From assembly GCA_004134985.1 (NCBI GenBank), contig REGQ01000022.1, positions 41,738 through 105,737 of the forward strand: 64,000 bases of DNA. The letters run 5' to 3'. The number at the start of each line of letters is the position of its first letter. Positions within the stretch are counted from its first letter, which is position 1. The notes below the pieces were generated by a model. It was not told where the DNA came from, searched no databases, and worked only from the letters and a program-made list of their open reading frames with translations. The stretch is from Paenibacillaceae bacterium. GTDB taxonomy: Bacteria > Bacillota > Bacilli > Paenibacillales > Paenibacillaceae. The position numbers and the translations under genes are program-made. Of the stretch, positions 8,802 to 17,812 are shown piece after piece.

Positions 8802-9878
8802 TCATTGCAGTGGCAGCGAAACCGTAAATTCTGTCCCTTCCCCAAGCTTGCTCCTTACGGCAATTGAACCGCGATGCATCTCGATTATTTTATGCGCTAT
8901 AGAAAGTCCCAGACCGCTGCCGCCTACAGTGCGGGTTCGTGAGTCGTCCGCTTTATAAAATCGTTCAAAGATGCGCGGATGATCCTGTTCGGCGATTCCG
9001 ACTCCCGTATCGGAAATGCGGACAACCGCCTGTTGTTCGCTGCGCATAAGCGAGATGCTTATTGTCCCTCCTTCCGGTGTAAACTTGATGCTGTTGTGAA
9101 TCAGATTCAGCCAAACCTGACTCAGCAGATCCCCGTCCGCTATAATGACAACATCCTCGGCTTCCAAGTCCATTTCGATTTTCTTCGCTTCCCACTGCGG
9201 CTCACAGGCAAGAATAAGCGATACTAACTGTTTATCCAGACGATAGGAGGCAGGATGGAACGGATGTTGATCCGAATCCAACACCGCCAGCTTCAACAGA
9301 TTGTCGCTCAACTTGGACAGCCGAACACATTCCGCCTCAATAATCGTTAAATACCGCTGCCGCTGTTCACGATCCAGATGCTCATTCTTCAGCGCCTTGG
9401 CGAACCCGCTAATCGATGTCAGCGGCGACCCGATTTCATGGGATACGTTTGAGATGAATTCCTGGCGCAGCTCCTCCATTGCTTTTAAATTCGCCGCCAT
9501 GTCGTTGACGCTGTCTACGAGCTTTACGAACGGGTGCTGATGCCGATACCGCTGTTTTGTGTTACTCTCGCCAAATCCCGACTCAAGATTGACACTAAAG
9601 TCGCCTTTTGAAATGCGCCTGAATGCTTCAATTAACTCGGCAAGAAAGTGATGCTCTCTTCGCTCTATGAAATGCCCGACAATCGCAATCCCTATGCCGA
9701 AAATGATAAACCCGAGCAGGGCGTTAAGAAGAAAGCTGATCAAATCATGAGGTTCCCATGACGCTCGCGTATAGATCGTCTCCGTCATATAAAACGCCGC
9801 TGTCCAGCTTGCTAATAGCGCGGTCAAAACCATCATGATGTTCCCAGCGACATGAAAGAAACGCGGGCTCCCCTTCAT
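8802..9878 (-). CDS. Sensor histidine kinase (OmpR/EnvZ-class partner)
   Basis: 358 residues: two membrane segments (about 12-32 and 48-70), a HAMP-like linker around residues 75-135, then HisKA with His147 in FISNVSHEIGSPLTSI and a complete HATPase with N box (LNLIHNSIKFTP), G1 (ISDTGVGI), F box (FERFYKAD) and G2 (GGSGLGLSIAHK). The extracytoplasmic loop is only about 15 residues, so it probably senses within the membrane or through a partner. The start codon overlaps the regulator stop by 4 bp (ATGA), so the two are translationally coupled. The adjacent exporter genes (10617-12466) are the likely targets, by analogy with antibiotic-sensing systems. Confidence 0.93.
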   Translation of the reverse strand: MKGSPRFFHVAGNIMMVLTALLASWTAAFYMTETIYTRASWEPHDLISFLLNALLGFIIFGIGIAIVGHFIERREHHFLAELIEAFRRISKGDFSVNLESGFGESNTKQRYRHQHPFVKLVDSVNDMAANLKAMEELRQEFISNVSHEIGSPLTSISGFAKALKNEHLDREQRQRYLTIIEAECVRLSKLSDNLLKLAVLDSDQHPFHPASYRLDKQLVSLILACEPQWEAKKIEMDLEAEDVVIIADGDLLSQVWLNLIHNSIKFTPEGGTISISLMRSEQQAVVRISDTGVGIAEQDHPRIFERFYKADDSRTRTVGGSGLGLSIAHKIIEMHRGSIAVRSKLGEGTEFTVSLPLQ

Positions 9879-10549
9879 TGCCGCACCTCCAGCCGATATC
9901 CGAGCCCTCGGATTGTGCTAATCCGGAAAGCATGCCGCTCTTCCGGAAACCGCTCCCGCAGACGCTTGACATGCACATCGACCGTTCTTTCATCTCCCTC
10001 ATAGTCATAACCCCAGATCTGCTCAATCAACTGATCACGTGTAAATGTTTTGCCCGGGTAGCTGGCGAGCTTGAACAGCAGCTCGAATTCCTTAAGCGGC
10101 AGTGTAATCTCTTGCTGGCCCTCACGACACTCGAAAGTATCGCGTCGCAGTGTAAGATCACCGATTTGCACAATTTGCGAGGTCATAATCCGATATCGTT
10201 TCAATAAAGCTTTCACTCGTGCGACAAGCACCATGGGGTCGAACGGCTTTACGAGGTAATCATCTGTTCCAAGTGCGAAGCCTTTCACAATCTGAGACGT
10301 TTCGCCTTTGGCTGTGAGCATGAGCAAAGGCAGGTCGCTCTGCTTGCGCAGCTCGCGGCAAAGCTCCCACCCATCCATGCCCGGCATCATAATATCAAGG
10401 ACGACCAGATCAACCTTTATATCGTCGAGAATCCGCAGCGCTTCCAGACCATTCGCCGCTTCAACGACCTCCAGCCCTTCCAGTCCCATAAAATGCACAA
10501 TCAACTCCCTGATATGCGGATCATCATCGACAATTAATAAGCGAGTCAT
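9875..10549 (-). CDS. OmpR-family response regulator
   Basis: 224 residues: a receiver domain with the D9/D10 acidic pair, phosphoacceptor Asp52 (LVVLDIMMPGMDGW), conserved Thr/Lys (MLTAKG, DDYLVKPF), then a winged-helix DNA-binding domain ending STIRGLGYRLE. It starts at ATG 10549 after AGGTGACTGG. It is cotranscribed with the kinase at 8802-9878 and read in the same direction as the ABC exporter genes upstream. Confidence 0.95.
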   Translation of the reverse strand: MTRLLIVDDDPHIRELIVHFMGLEGLEVVEAANGLEALRILDDIKVDLVVLDIMMPGMDGWELCRELRKQSDLPLLMLTAKGETSQIVKGFALGTDDYLVKPFDPMVLVARVKALLKRYRIMTSQIVQIGDLTLRRDTFECREGQQEITLPLKEFELLFKLASYPGKTFTRDQLIEQIWGYDYEGDERTVDVHVKRLRERFPEERHAFRISTIRGLGYRLEVRQ

Positions 10550-10616
10550 CCAGTCACCTCATTTGCATTATTTTATCCTTCCGTTTCCTTGAAAAACCGG
10601 CAAGCAAGCCTCCCCT

Positions 10617-11438
10617 CTATGTCCGTCTCATATAGGCCCGCACTGTGAGCGGAGCGAAGATTGCTACGATAACCGCCGCGCCAATGAGAGAGATCACTAA
10701 ATCCCCGCCAATCGTGCCGTGGTTGGCAAGATCACGAACGGCTGTAACAAGATGCGAGACCGGGTTGATATTTGAGAACCACTGGAGCCACTTAGGCATC
10801 GTATCAACAGGAACGAAGGCGTTGGAGATGAAGGTGAGCGGGAATAGCACAATCATCGAGATTCCCTGTACGCTTGAAGCCGTACGTGCAATGACACCGA
10901 AAAATGCAAAAATCCAACTGATTGCCCATGCACATACAATGACCAGAATTGCAGCAAGCGCTACGTATGCCAGGCCTCCTTCAGGCCGATATCCCATAAT
11001 AAATCCCATTGTAAAGGTGAGTACTGTTGCAATTGTATAACGGATTGTATCTGCCAGCAACGCCCCGGCAAGCGGCGCGATACGTGCGATCGGCAGCGAC
11101 TTGAAACGGTCGAACACGCCCTTGTCCATGTCCTCCCGCAGCTGGACGCCCGTGACGATGGAGGTCGTAATGACCGTCTGCACTAGGATTCCGGGAATGA
11201 TGACAGGCAAATAATTGGCTACATTTCCTGAGATGGCCCCGCCAAAAATATAGGCAAACATGAGGGTGAAAATAATGGGCTGGAGCGTAACGTCGAATAG
11301 CTGCTCGGGCGTGCGCCTAATCTTCAGCAGCCCCCGATACGCCATTGTGAGCGAGTTGCGAACCGTTTGGCCCAGGCTTGTATATTTCTTCAACTGACGA
11401 TTGGCCCCCGAAATTGTTGAAGTTGAAGTGATCTTCAT
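10617..11438 (-). CDS. ABC-2 type exporter permease, DrrB-like
   Basis: About 273 residues from ATG 11438, which has GAGGAGG upstream and overlaps the ATPase stop by 4 bp. There are six hydrophobic segments; the SLPIARIAPLAGALLADTIRY motif and the LTFISNAFVPVDTMPKWLQWFSNINP stretch are typical of DrrB/ABC-2 permeases that export daunorubicin-like drugs. It pairs with the ATPase at 11435-12466. A longer frame to 11501 lies within the ATPase gene and is not needed. The substrate is unknown; self-protection against a hydrophobic antibiotic is inferred. Confidence 0.9.
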   Translation of the reverse strand: MKITSTSTISGANRQLKKYTSLGQTVRNSLTMAYRGLLKIRRTPEQLFDVTLQPIIFTLMFAYIFGGAISGNVANYLPVIIPGILVQTVITTSIVTGVQLREDMDKGVFDRFKSLPIARIAPLAGALLADTIRYTIATVLTFTMGFIMGYRPEGGLAYVALAAILVIVCAWAISWIFAFFGVIARTASSVQGISMIVLFPLTFISNAFVPVDTMPKWLQWFSNINPVSHLVTAVRDLANHGTIGGDLVISLIGAAVIVAIFAPLTVRAYMRRT

Positions 11439-12466
11439 ATGCTCGCCTCCTCTGTTTCGTTTGATTCTTCCATCGTTCCCGTCGTGTTCTCCTTTACGCA
11501 TTGGCCGGTTATGTTCAAAAACACCTCATCGAGAGTTGGCTTCTGCACACTGATCTCGGCCAAATGAATACCTGTGTTGCGAAGCGCGATAAGCAGGTCC
11601 GTCACCCTGTCGGCATCCGCCAGCGGTGCCGTAATCTTGGCGGCTTCTGCCGTTACATTCGGCTCGATCCCCAGCACCTGCTCGACGATCCGACGGGTGC
11701 CCTCGATGTCCTGCGAATGTTGAACTTTCAATTGCAGCGACGAAGTACCGACTGATGACTTCAGCTCATCTACCGTACCTTCCGCCACGACATGGCCTTT
11801 ATCGATAACCGCAATCCGATCAGCCAGTTGATCAGCCTCATCGAGATACTGCGTTGTTAATAGTACAGTGGACCCTGTCTTGACCAGCCGGCGGATCGTA
11901 ACCCACATCTGCGCACGCGTGCGCGGGTCCAGCCCGGTCGTCGGTTCATCCAGAAAGATAAGCGGAGGCTGTGCAATAAGACTTGCCGCCAAATCCAGCC
12001 GGCGGCGCATGCCCCCGGAGAAATTTTTGAGCGGGCGCCTTGCAGCTTCTGTCAGTCCGAATTCCTCCAGCAAATCTGCAGCTTTGCGCCGTGCCTCAGC
12101 GCGTCCCAGCCCAAGCAGCCGGGAGAAGATGACCAGATTCTCCGTTGCACTGAGCGACTCGTCGACCGACGCATACTGGCCCGTCACCCCAATCAATTGA
12201 CGCACAATATGCGGCTCTTTCACCACATCATGCCCGAAAATGCGAGCCGAACCGGCATCCAGTCTGAGCAGCGTTGCCAGCATTCGGATTGTCGTCGTCT
12301 TGCCCGCCCCATTGGGACCCAGCACACCGTAGATCGTCCCGGCGCGCACGTTCAAATCTACTCCATCTACTGCGCGATGATTGCCAAAGGTTTTGACGAG
12401 ACCCCGCGCTTCTACTGCCCAGTCTCCCTGCTCGTTCCATCCTTCTCTACTCTGTCCTTCATTCAT
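11435..12466 (-). CDS. ABC exporter ATP-binding protein, DrrA-like
   Basis: 343 residues. Walker A GPNGAGKT (50-57), signature FSGGMRRRLDLA (149-160), Walker B LIFLDEPTTGLD. The H-loop position is Gln206 in LLTTQYLDEAD, the form usual in the DrrA family. The extra C-terminal domain of about 100 residues (ending KPTLDEVFLNITG) is also DrrA-like. It starts at ATG 12466 after GGAGGAACCACA. It forms a two-gene exporter with the permease at 10617-11438, next to the two-component genes. Confidence 0.94.
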   Translation of the reverse strand: MNEGQSREGWNEQGDWAVEARGLVKTFGNHRAVDGVDLNVRAGTIYGVLGPNGAGKTTTIRMLATLLRLDAGSARIFGHDVVKEPHIVRQLIGVTGQYASVDESLSATENLVIFSRLLGLGRAEARRKAADLLEEFGLTEAARRPLKNFSGGMRRRLDLAASLIAQPPLIFLDEPTTGLDPRTRAQMWVTIRRLVKTGSTVLLTTQYLDEADQLADRIAVIDKGHVVAEGTVDELKSSVGTSSLQLKVQHSQDIEGTRRIVEQVLGIEPNVTAEAAKITAPLADADRVTDLLIALRNTGIHLAEISVQKPTLDEVFLNITGQCVKENTTGTMEESNETEEASI

Positions 12467-12604
12467 TGTGGTTCCTCCCTGTTACGTTTATATAAGGATG
12501 GTAACGCACGTTTATGAACTGGATATGAATAGTGAGGTCCGCCTTTCTTCCGCTCACCCCCACAAAATGATGATAGGGAGAATAACAAGGAAGTCCACAA
12601 CATA

Positions 12605-12638
12605 ACAAAACCGGCAAAAGCATTTTCGCTCTTGCCGG
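12605..12638 (-). terminator. Rho-independent terminator of the CAP lipoprotein gene
   Basis: On the minus strand, CCGGCAAGAGC pairs with GCTTTTGCCGG (one wobble) and is followed by TTTTGTT, 57 bp after the stop at 12696. Confidence 0.8.
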
Positions 12639-12695
12639 CGACAGCTGACTGATGACACGTGACAGCTTATCTATATTTGATTCGCTCACTGCATA

Positions 12696-13451
12696 CTAAC
12701 CGATAAATTGCTGCACCCACGTGCCATTATAGTACGCAATTCCGATTTCAGTGAAGCTGTTCTTCAAAATGTTGGCACGATGACCGGGACTGTTCATCCA
12801 CTGATTCATGACTTCCGCCGGACTTCTCTGGCCTTTGGCAATGTTCTCCCCAGCCGAGCTGTAGCTGATGCCAAATGACTTCATCATATCAAACGGAGAT
12901 CCGTAGGTTGGCGACTGATGATCAAAATAATTGTTGTTGTGCATATCCTCCGCTTTGGCCATCGCTACTTTGGAAAGCTGAGTGTTCATGGTGAGAGCAT
13001 TCAAGCCTGCTTTCGTTCTTTCCTGATTGACTAAATTCAATACTTCCTGCTCAAATTGGGATGCATTAGCATTGCCATTAGCACTGCCATTGCTGGGCTG
13101 TTGCGGATTCACAGACGGATTCGCAGGCTGTTGCGGATTTACAGACGGGTTCACAGGCTGTTGCGGATTTACAGACGGGTTCACAGGCTGTTGAACTGGT
13201 GATTGGTTATCATTTAACCAGTCTAACCAATTCGGAGCTTCATTCGGCGCTTGCTGCATCCTGACGGATGATTTCCCGTCATCCTTTGTAGAAATCGATG
13301 AAGCTTGCGTCAAGTTTGAGCGGCTTTCGTCATGGCGGGCCGGAGCTTCAGCCTTGGATTGCAGAGGCGGCGCCTGCTTAGGTGCTACAGAGCCGCCCGA
13401 ACAACCTGTCACAACCAGCACTAAGGCTGCTATTAAGATGTAGTGTTTAAT
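12696..13451 (-). CDS. CAP/SCP-domain (YkwD-like) lipoprotein with a probable ATT start
   Basis: A secreted CAP-domain protein. The CAP domain occupies the last 120 residues (VLNLVNQERTKAGL, then HNNNYFDHQSP, SAGENIAKGQ, WMNSPGHRANIL, EIGIAYY). Before it is a Pro/Gln/Asn-rich linker built of three 10-residue NPSVNPQQP-type repeats. Standard starts give only GTG 13421, which leaves half a signal peptide. Ten codons upstream, ATT 13451 sits 7 nt after AAGGAGG and yields IKHYILIAALVLVVTGC, a textbook lipoprotein signal. I therefore choose ATT, a rare but known initiation codon; a sequencing error is the alternative. The family role is unclear, often linked to spores or cell wall. It is monocistronic with its own terminator. 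Confidence 0.82.
   Translation of the reverse strand: MKHYILIAALVLVVTGCSGGSVAPKQAPPLQSKAEAPARHDESRSNLTQASSISTKDDGKSSVRMQQAPNEAPNWLDWLNDNQSPVQQPVNPSVNPQQPVNPSVNPQQPANPSVNPQQPSNGSANGNANASQFEQEVLNLVNQERTKAGLNALTMNTQLSKVAMAKAEDMHNNNYFDHQSPTYGSPFDMMKSFGISYSSAGENIAKGQRSPAEVMNQWMNSPGHRANILKNSFTEIGIAYYNGTWVQQFIG
13097..13193. repeat. 30-bp tandem repeat coding for the NPSVNPQQP linker
   Basis: Three consecutive 30-bp units (13097-13126, 13127-13156, 13157-13186) plus 7 bp. The last two units are identical and the first differs at a few bases. It lies in frame inside the CAP lipoprotein gene, so unit number can change linker length without a frameshift. Confidence 0.9.
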
Positions 13452-13626
13452 GACAAACCCTCCTTGGATACAATGTAGTGTTCTTTATTTAAACAAAGTT
13501 TCTGCAAAGCGCCTTCAATTTATTCAGACCCAGAGCGAGGGGAATCGGGATAACAGGTACACCTTGTCTAAAACAGTGCTATATATGTTACAATGGTTAT
13601 ATAATCACAACCGGAGGATTATTAAG

Positions 13627-15003
13627 ATGCAAAAATTAGGCAGAAACGATCCATGTCATTGCGGAAGTAACCTGAAATACAAAAAATGCTGTCTCGACAA
13701 AGATGAAGCGAACAAAATCGCGCGGATTACGACGCCAGCGAATCCCGAAGCAGCGCTCTATCACTTCATTGAAACTGAACTTTCATGGCCCAATGTATTT
13801 CATCAATTGATCGCGGAACATTTTACAAACCAGACCATTGGCTTCTATCCACACGATCAACTAGCAGCCATTCTCAAGATGTGGGAGCATTATGCGAACG
13901 CAGTTGTTCCCGTGTCCAAAAAACCGGGCGTTTTCCCTGCAGCCTTGGAGTATATTTTGTGCCAGAATTTCGGTCATCAGACAACCCAGCAGGAATTGGC
14001 AGCCAAATACAATATATCTGCAACAACCTTATCTCAACGTGCCAACCAAATTTTCGATTACATGGACGAACATCTCCCCTCGATCTCGGAAGATAACGGT
14101 TCGCCCGTTGCACCTCCGAATTCCCGGTTTGCTTTGGAACAGGAGATGGGCGCTATTTCCTCCTTGCTGGAGAATCAAAACTTCGCATCCATTGAAGAAG
14201 TAAACTCATTTATGCAGAAGCATTTAAACGAAAAACCAACTCCCTCTAAGCCAAAAAAAGGCATCTCCAAAGCGGAACAGGCTTCCGAGCTCATATATGA
14301 TGCTTGGGATGAGCCGAACGTCAAAAGACGAATCAAGCTGGCACAGGATGCGCTCCTGCTTTATCCGGGCAGTGTTGATGCATACAATATTCTCGCGGAA
14401 AGTGCGGCCGCATCCCCCAAAGAAAGAGCCTATTACTACAAGCAAGGAATGCTCATTGGAGAACAGGAACTGGGGGAAGCCTTTTTCAAGGAGCATAAAG
14501 GTCATTTCTGGGGGTACTTTCCGACTCGGCCTTATATGAGAGCCAAGAAGGGATACGCCGAGACATGCGCCGATATGTTGAATATTCCCGAAGCAATCAG
14601 ACATTACCGGGAATTGTTGGAATTGAATCCTGGCGACAATCAAGGCGTTCGCGAATTGCTCCTGTCCGCCTATATAGAGAGCAGCGCCTGGGAGGACGCC
14701 GAAGATTTAATTAAAAAATACGATGATGATTCAGCATATTTCAACTATAGCCGCATTTTGGCAGCGTTTGGGTTGTACGGCAATTCTCCAACCGAGCTTG
14801 CACCTTTTTTCAAGAGAGCCATTGCACAGAATCCACATGTCCCAGCATTTTTGCTCGGCAAGAAGCGACTCCCGCGCGAAATGCCGGAATATATCGGGTG
14901 GGGCGATGTTAATGAGGCCATTGCTTACGTGCTCTTGAATAATTATTTATGGCAAAGCAACCCTGGCTTGCTTCAGCTACTGGCGAGCAGAAAAAAACGT
15001 TGA
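13627..15003 (+). CDS. SEC-C motif protein with TPR-like C-terminal half
   Basis: 458 residues from ATG 13627, with CGGAGG 10 nt upstream; a longer frame to 13450 has no such site. The N-terminus is a SEC-C zinc-binding motif (NDPCHCGSNLKYKKCC: Cys10, Cys12, Cys21, Cys22), as at the SecA C-terminus and in many stand-alone proteins. Residues about 130-180 (TQQELAAKYNISATTLSQRANQI) look like a helix-turn-helix. The C-terminal half is helical and TPR-like (AQDALLLYPGSVDAYNILAES, EAIRHYRELLELNPGDNQGVRELL). No signal peptide, so probably cytosolic. It is divergent from the CAP gene and followed by its own terminator. Function is unknown; protein interaction is inferred. Confidence 0.85.
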   Translation: MQKLGRNDPCHCGSNLKYKKCCLDKDEANKIARITTPANPEAALYHFIETELSWPNVFHQLIAEHFTNQTIGFYPHDQLAAILKMWEHYANAVVPVSKKPGVFPAALEYILCQNFGHQTTQQELAAKYNISATTLSQRANQIFDYMDEHLPSISEDNGSPVAPPNSRFALEQEMGAISSLLENQNFASIEEVNSFMQKHLNEKPTPSKPKKGISKAEQASELIYDAWDEPNVKRRIKLAQDALLLYPGSVDAYNILAESAAASPKERAYYYKQGMLIGEQELGEAFFKEHKGHFWGYFPTRPYMRAKKGYAETCADMLNIPEAIRHYRELLELNPGDNQGVRELLLSAYIESSAWEDAEDLIKKYDDDSAYFNYSRILAAFGLYGNSPTELAPFFKRAIAQNPHVPAFLLGKKRLPREMPEYIGWGDVNEAIAYVLLNNYLWQSNPGLLQLLASRKKR

Positions 15004-15008
15004 CAATG

Positions 15009-15046
15009 AGAGCCGACGATCACAATGATCTTCGGCTCTTGTTATT
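15009..15046 (+). terminator. Rho-independent terminator after the SEC-C gene
   Basis: AGAGCCGA-C-GATCA pairs with TGATC-T-TCGGCTCT (one internal mismatch, loop CAA), followed by TGTTATTTATT. It starts 5 bp after the stop codon. Confidence 0.85.
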
Positions 15047-15166
15047 TATTATGGTCCTTTTTGCATCATTCAAATGACGTTATCTTGCTGTTATATTCAA
15101 TTTTGCTTCCATCGAGATGTGATTGAGGTATATTAGTAGTACAACGTGTGGATAAGGAGCAGGGTA

Positions 15167-15865
15167 ATGGGGAAAGCAATCAAGGGACAATTACGCGAGT
15201 TGGCGGATGTGGATTATCAAAAATTTACCGCAGCGCTGATTCCGAATATTACTAATGTGTTGGGCGTTCGGCTGCCCGAACTGCGCAAATTGGCCAAAAA
15301 AATTGCCCGAGAAGATTGGCGAGCTTACCTTCAACAGGCTGAGAGCACGTATTTTGAAGAAGTCATGCTGCAAGGCATGGTCATTGGCTATTTAAAAACA
15401 GATATTGAAGAAATTTTGCATCGGGTAGCTGATTTTGTACCCAAAATCGATAATTGGTCGGTATGCGACAGCTTTTGTATCGGGCTAAAAGTGACGAAAA
15501 CGAATATGGAAACGGTATGGGGTTTCCTGCAGCCGTATCTACGCTCGAATGAAGAGTATGAAATCCGGTTTGGCGTCGTTATGCTGCTAGATTTTTATAT
15601 TGAAGAGGAGTATATCACTGAGGTTTTACAGCTGTTAGACAGCATCAAACATGAAGGCTATTATGTCAAAATGGCGGTTGCGTGGGCCATATCGATCTGT
15701 TACGTGAAGTTTCCCGAGCAGACGATGACATACTTGAGAAACAATACGCTGGATGATTTTTCGTTCAACAAAGCGCTGCAAAAAATAACGGAATCCTACC
15801 GTGTAGATCAGGAAAGCAAGAAAATCATCCGCAGCATGAAACGAAAAAAACTCCCAATGCGCTGA
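15167..15865 (+). CDS. DNA alkylation repair protein, AlkD-like
   Basis: 232 residues from ATG 15167, behind AAGGAGCAGGGTA. It is an all-helical HEAT-like repeat protein of the AlkD/AlkC superfamily. Recognisable parts are GVRLPELRKLAKKIAREDW near the N-terminus, EEVMLQGMVIGYLK, and the conserved KIDNWSVCDSFC segment that lines the DNA-binding cleft. The family excises alkylated bases such as 3-methyladenine. Length is typical. It is transcribed alone and converges on the SPL-like gene, with a shared hairpin between them. Confidence 0.9.
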   Translation: MGKAIKGQLRELADVDYQKFTAALIPNITNVLGVRLPELRKLAKKIAREDWRAYLQQAESTYFEEVMLQGMVIGYLKTDIEEILHRVADFVPKIDNWSVCDSFCIGLKVTKTNMETVWGFLQPYLRSNEEYEIRFGVVMLLDFYIEEEYITEVLQLLDSIKHEGYYVKMAVAWAISICYVKFPEQTMTYLRNNTLDDFSFNKALQKITESYRVDQESKKIIRSMKRKKLPMR

Positions 15866-15893
15866 ACACTATTTCTTCCTCAATCGCCATTCT

Positions 15894-15938
15894 AAGCTGG
15901 ATTGCTCATCTATCTTACAAAAGATGGAAATCCAGCTT
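15894..15938. terminator. Hairpin between convergent genes, probable bidirectional terminator
   Basis: AAGCTGGATT (15894-15903) pairs with AATCCAGCTT (15929-15938), and an inner CATCT/AGATG pair extends the stem. It lies midway between the AlkD-like gene and the stop of the SPL-like gene. T-runs on both sides are weak. Confidence 0.6.
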
Positions 15939-15977
15939 CAAAAAGCGATTGCTTCGTTTTTCAATATTCCTTCTTCC

Positions 15978-16790
15978 CTACGGCTCAAAGCCTGGTTGGC
16001 TAATAAATAGCTGATCCTCAGAAAAATATTGTTTTAATCGGTCATAAACGATCCGGTAAGCAGAAGGGCTATACCATTCTTCCAATCCCAATTGCTTATA
16101 TAAAGCTTCGATCCCCATCTTCCGGGTACGTTTCCCGCCGCTGCCGTCTCCCATAAAATAATCATCCACGCATACCCGGTCAACCAATGGCCTTAATAGC
16201 TCAGCCAACCGTGCGCTGCTCGGCAACAAAGGCGCAATGGCAGCCTGTGTTGGCACACCCGCCTCAGCTAATAATTGAAGCGTCTTTAATCGGGCAGCTA
16301 TGGGTGGAGCTTGTGGCGAAAAGTGCTTTCTGATTTCCTCCAGATCCGTTTCGACCGTCATGCTGACTCGAACATGCTTGCCAAGGCGAAGCAGAAGATC
16401 AATATCTCGACGAACAAGCGGGCTTCGCGTCTGCACGAGCAAGAAATCGGGCGGGTCGCAAGCCATGACCTCCAATAAAGAACGAGTAATCTGTTCTTTG
16501 TTCTCGATGGGCTGATACGGGTCTGTGCTTGATGACATGAAAATCGTGACAGGTCCTTTGGTCTTGGCTTTTTGATACTCCTTCTGAAAAACCGCTGCCG
16601 CCTCTTTCTTGATATCAACCCACGTTCCCCACTCTGCCCCGCGGAAGATTGCGACCGGCATTTGTCGGACATAACAATAAGAACAACCGAACGAGCAGCC
16701 CGTATACGGATTAAGCGAATGACTATAGCCGGCAAGAAAACCTGTTCCCTTATTCAAAAGGGTTTTTGGATATTTGTAGAGTATCTTCAT
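15978..16790 (-). CDS. SPL-family radical SAM protein
   Basis: 270 residues starting at ATG 16790 behind TAGGAG. The 4Fe-4S cluster motif is Cys32-x3-Cys36-x2-Cys39 in YTGCSFGCSYCY. SSTDPYQPIE, VRVSMTVETD and TQAAIAPLLPS segments are typical of spore-photoproduct-lyase-like radical SAM proteins. True SPL repairs spore photoproduct thymine dimers; this shorter subfamily (like Rv2578c) has no settled function. Its neighbour on the other side of the hairpin is a DNA repair gene, which fits a repair role but does not prove it. Confidence 0.88.
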   Translation of the reverse strand: MKILYKYPKTLLNKGTGFLAGYSHSLNPYTGCSFGCSYCYVRQMPVAIFRGAEWGTWVDIKKEAAAVFQKEYQKAKTKGPVTIFMSSSTDPYQPIENKEQITRSLLEVMACDPPDFLLVQTRSPLVRRDIDLLLRLGKHVRVSMTVETDLEEIRKHFSPQAPPIAARLKTLQLLAEAGVPTQAAIAPLLPSSARLAELLRPLVDRVCVDDYFMGDGSGGKRTRKMGIEALYKQLGLEEWYSPSAYRIVYDRLKQYFSEDQLFISQPGFEP

Positions 16791-16808
16791 CCATTTACTC
16801 CTAGAAGT

Positions 16809-17576
16809 TTAGTCATTGCCTAGATAGGCAATGGCGTCGCTCGTACTCTTTTCAAATTGAGCCATCAACGTAAGATACGGACCTGGACCATAACTAATGC
16901 GTGAAACGCCTGCGCTAGCCAGGCGCCGAATAAACTCACTCGTTTCGAGGATCATAATATTAACAGGAAGCGAAGAACGATCGCAGAGCTCTCTTATGAG
17001 ATCCAAATTGGCCAACCCAGGAACAAAGATGCCGGAAGCGCCGGCCGCTGCATAAGCTTTCGTACGATCCAGCACTTCCTCCAGCAAATCAGGCGTATGC
17101 TCGCTACAATCACGTTTGAAAAACACATCCGTCCGCGCATTAATAAACAACGGGTTTGAAGCTTGATCGGCTTCTTCACGGATAACACGAATACGTGCGC
17201 TTTGCTCATCAACCGAATAAAGCCGGTTGTCCGAATCGCCAACGATTTGATCCTCTACATTAATGCCAGCTACGCCGGTCTCAATCACCTGTTTTACGTG
17301 ATGTCTTAATTCAGTTACGTCTGCTGCATAACCGCTCTCTATATCGAAGGTGACGGGGAGCGTGACCGCGCCCACAATTCGTTTCACATTTTCGACAGCC
17401 AATTCAAAGGGAATATGCTCGCCATCTGTATAGCCGTTAGCTCGGGAGACCGAATTGCTCCCCGTTGCCACAGCTTTGCCGCCTGCTTGTTGAATGATTT
17501 GGGCTGTACCCGCGTCCCATACATTATATAAAATCAACGGCTTCCCTTTTACGTGCAAGTCATGAAATATTGTCAT
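16809..17576 (-). CDS. Isocitrate lyase/PEP mutase superfamily protein
   Basis: 255 residues, starting at ATG 17576 with AAGGAGG upstream. TIM-barrel motifs of the PEP mutase group are visible: LYNVWDAGTAQIIQQAG, PVTFDIESGYA, GINVEDQ, FINARTDVFF and GASGIFVPGL. The family makes or breaks C-C or C-P bonds in phosphonate and carboxylate metabolism. This subgroup, called phosphonomutase-like, is of unknown substrate. It ends 18 bp before the radical SAM gene start, so the two probably form an operon. Confidence 0.88.
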   Translation of the reverse strand: MTIFHDLHVKGKPLILYNVWDAGTAQIIQQAGGKAVATGSNSVSRANGYTDGEHIPFELAVENVKRIVGAVTLPVTFDIESGYAADVTELRHHVKQVIETGVAGINVEDQIVGDSDNRLYSVDEQSARIRVIREEADQASNPLFINARTDVFFKRDCSEHTPDLLEEVLDRTKAYAAAGASGIFVPGLANLDLIRELCDRSSLPVNIMILETSEFIRRLASAGVSRISYGPGPYLTLMAQFEKSTSDAIAYLGND

Positions 17577-17748
17577 TGCTTTATCCTCCTTAAATTAAGT
17601 AATGGTCTCTATTTCGCATCGTGAAATATAATGCATGATTAGTTGGAGATTAGCTCGTCCCCTACGAACAGTATAATCCCAAAACAAACTCTTGTACGCA
17701 TTCTTGGATATAACAGCAAGATAACGAAACCTGTTATTGATATTATCC

Positions 17749-17796
17749 TTGACATGGGAAGCTTTGTCAGCTAAATTTATTTATAAGTTAATAAAT
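17749..17796 (+). promoter_or_regulatory. Promoter of the TetR gene with overlapping palindromic operator
   Basis: TTGACA at 17749-17754, a 17-bp spacer, then TAAATT (17772-17777) as a -10 box. An inverted repeat ATTTATT / AATAAAT spans 17775-17796 and overlaps the -10 box. The same 22-bp site, with 19 of 22 positions identical, lies at 18394-18415 before the next gene, which suggests an operator for the TetR protein encoded here. Confidence 0.65.
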
Positions 17797-17812
17797 GAAT
17801 GAGGAGTCAGCT

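Noticed and set aside
12459..12689. Minus-strand 76-codon frame
   Set aside because: It spans the terminator of the CAP gene and the start region of the ATPase gene, with no own features.
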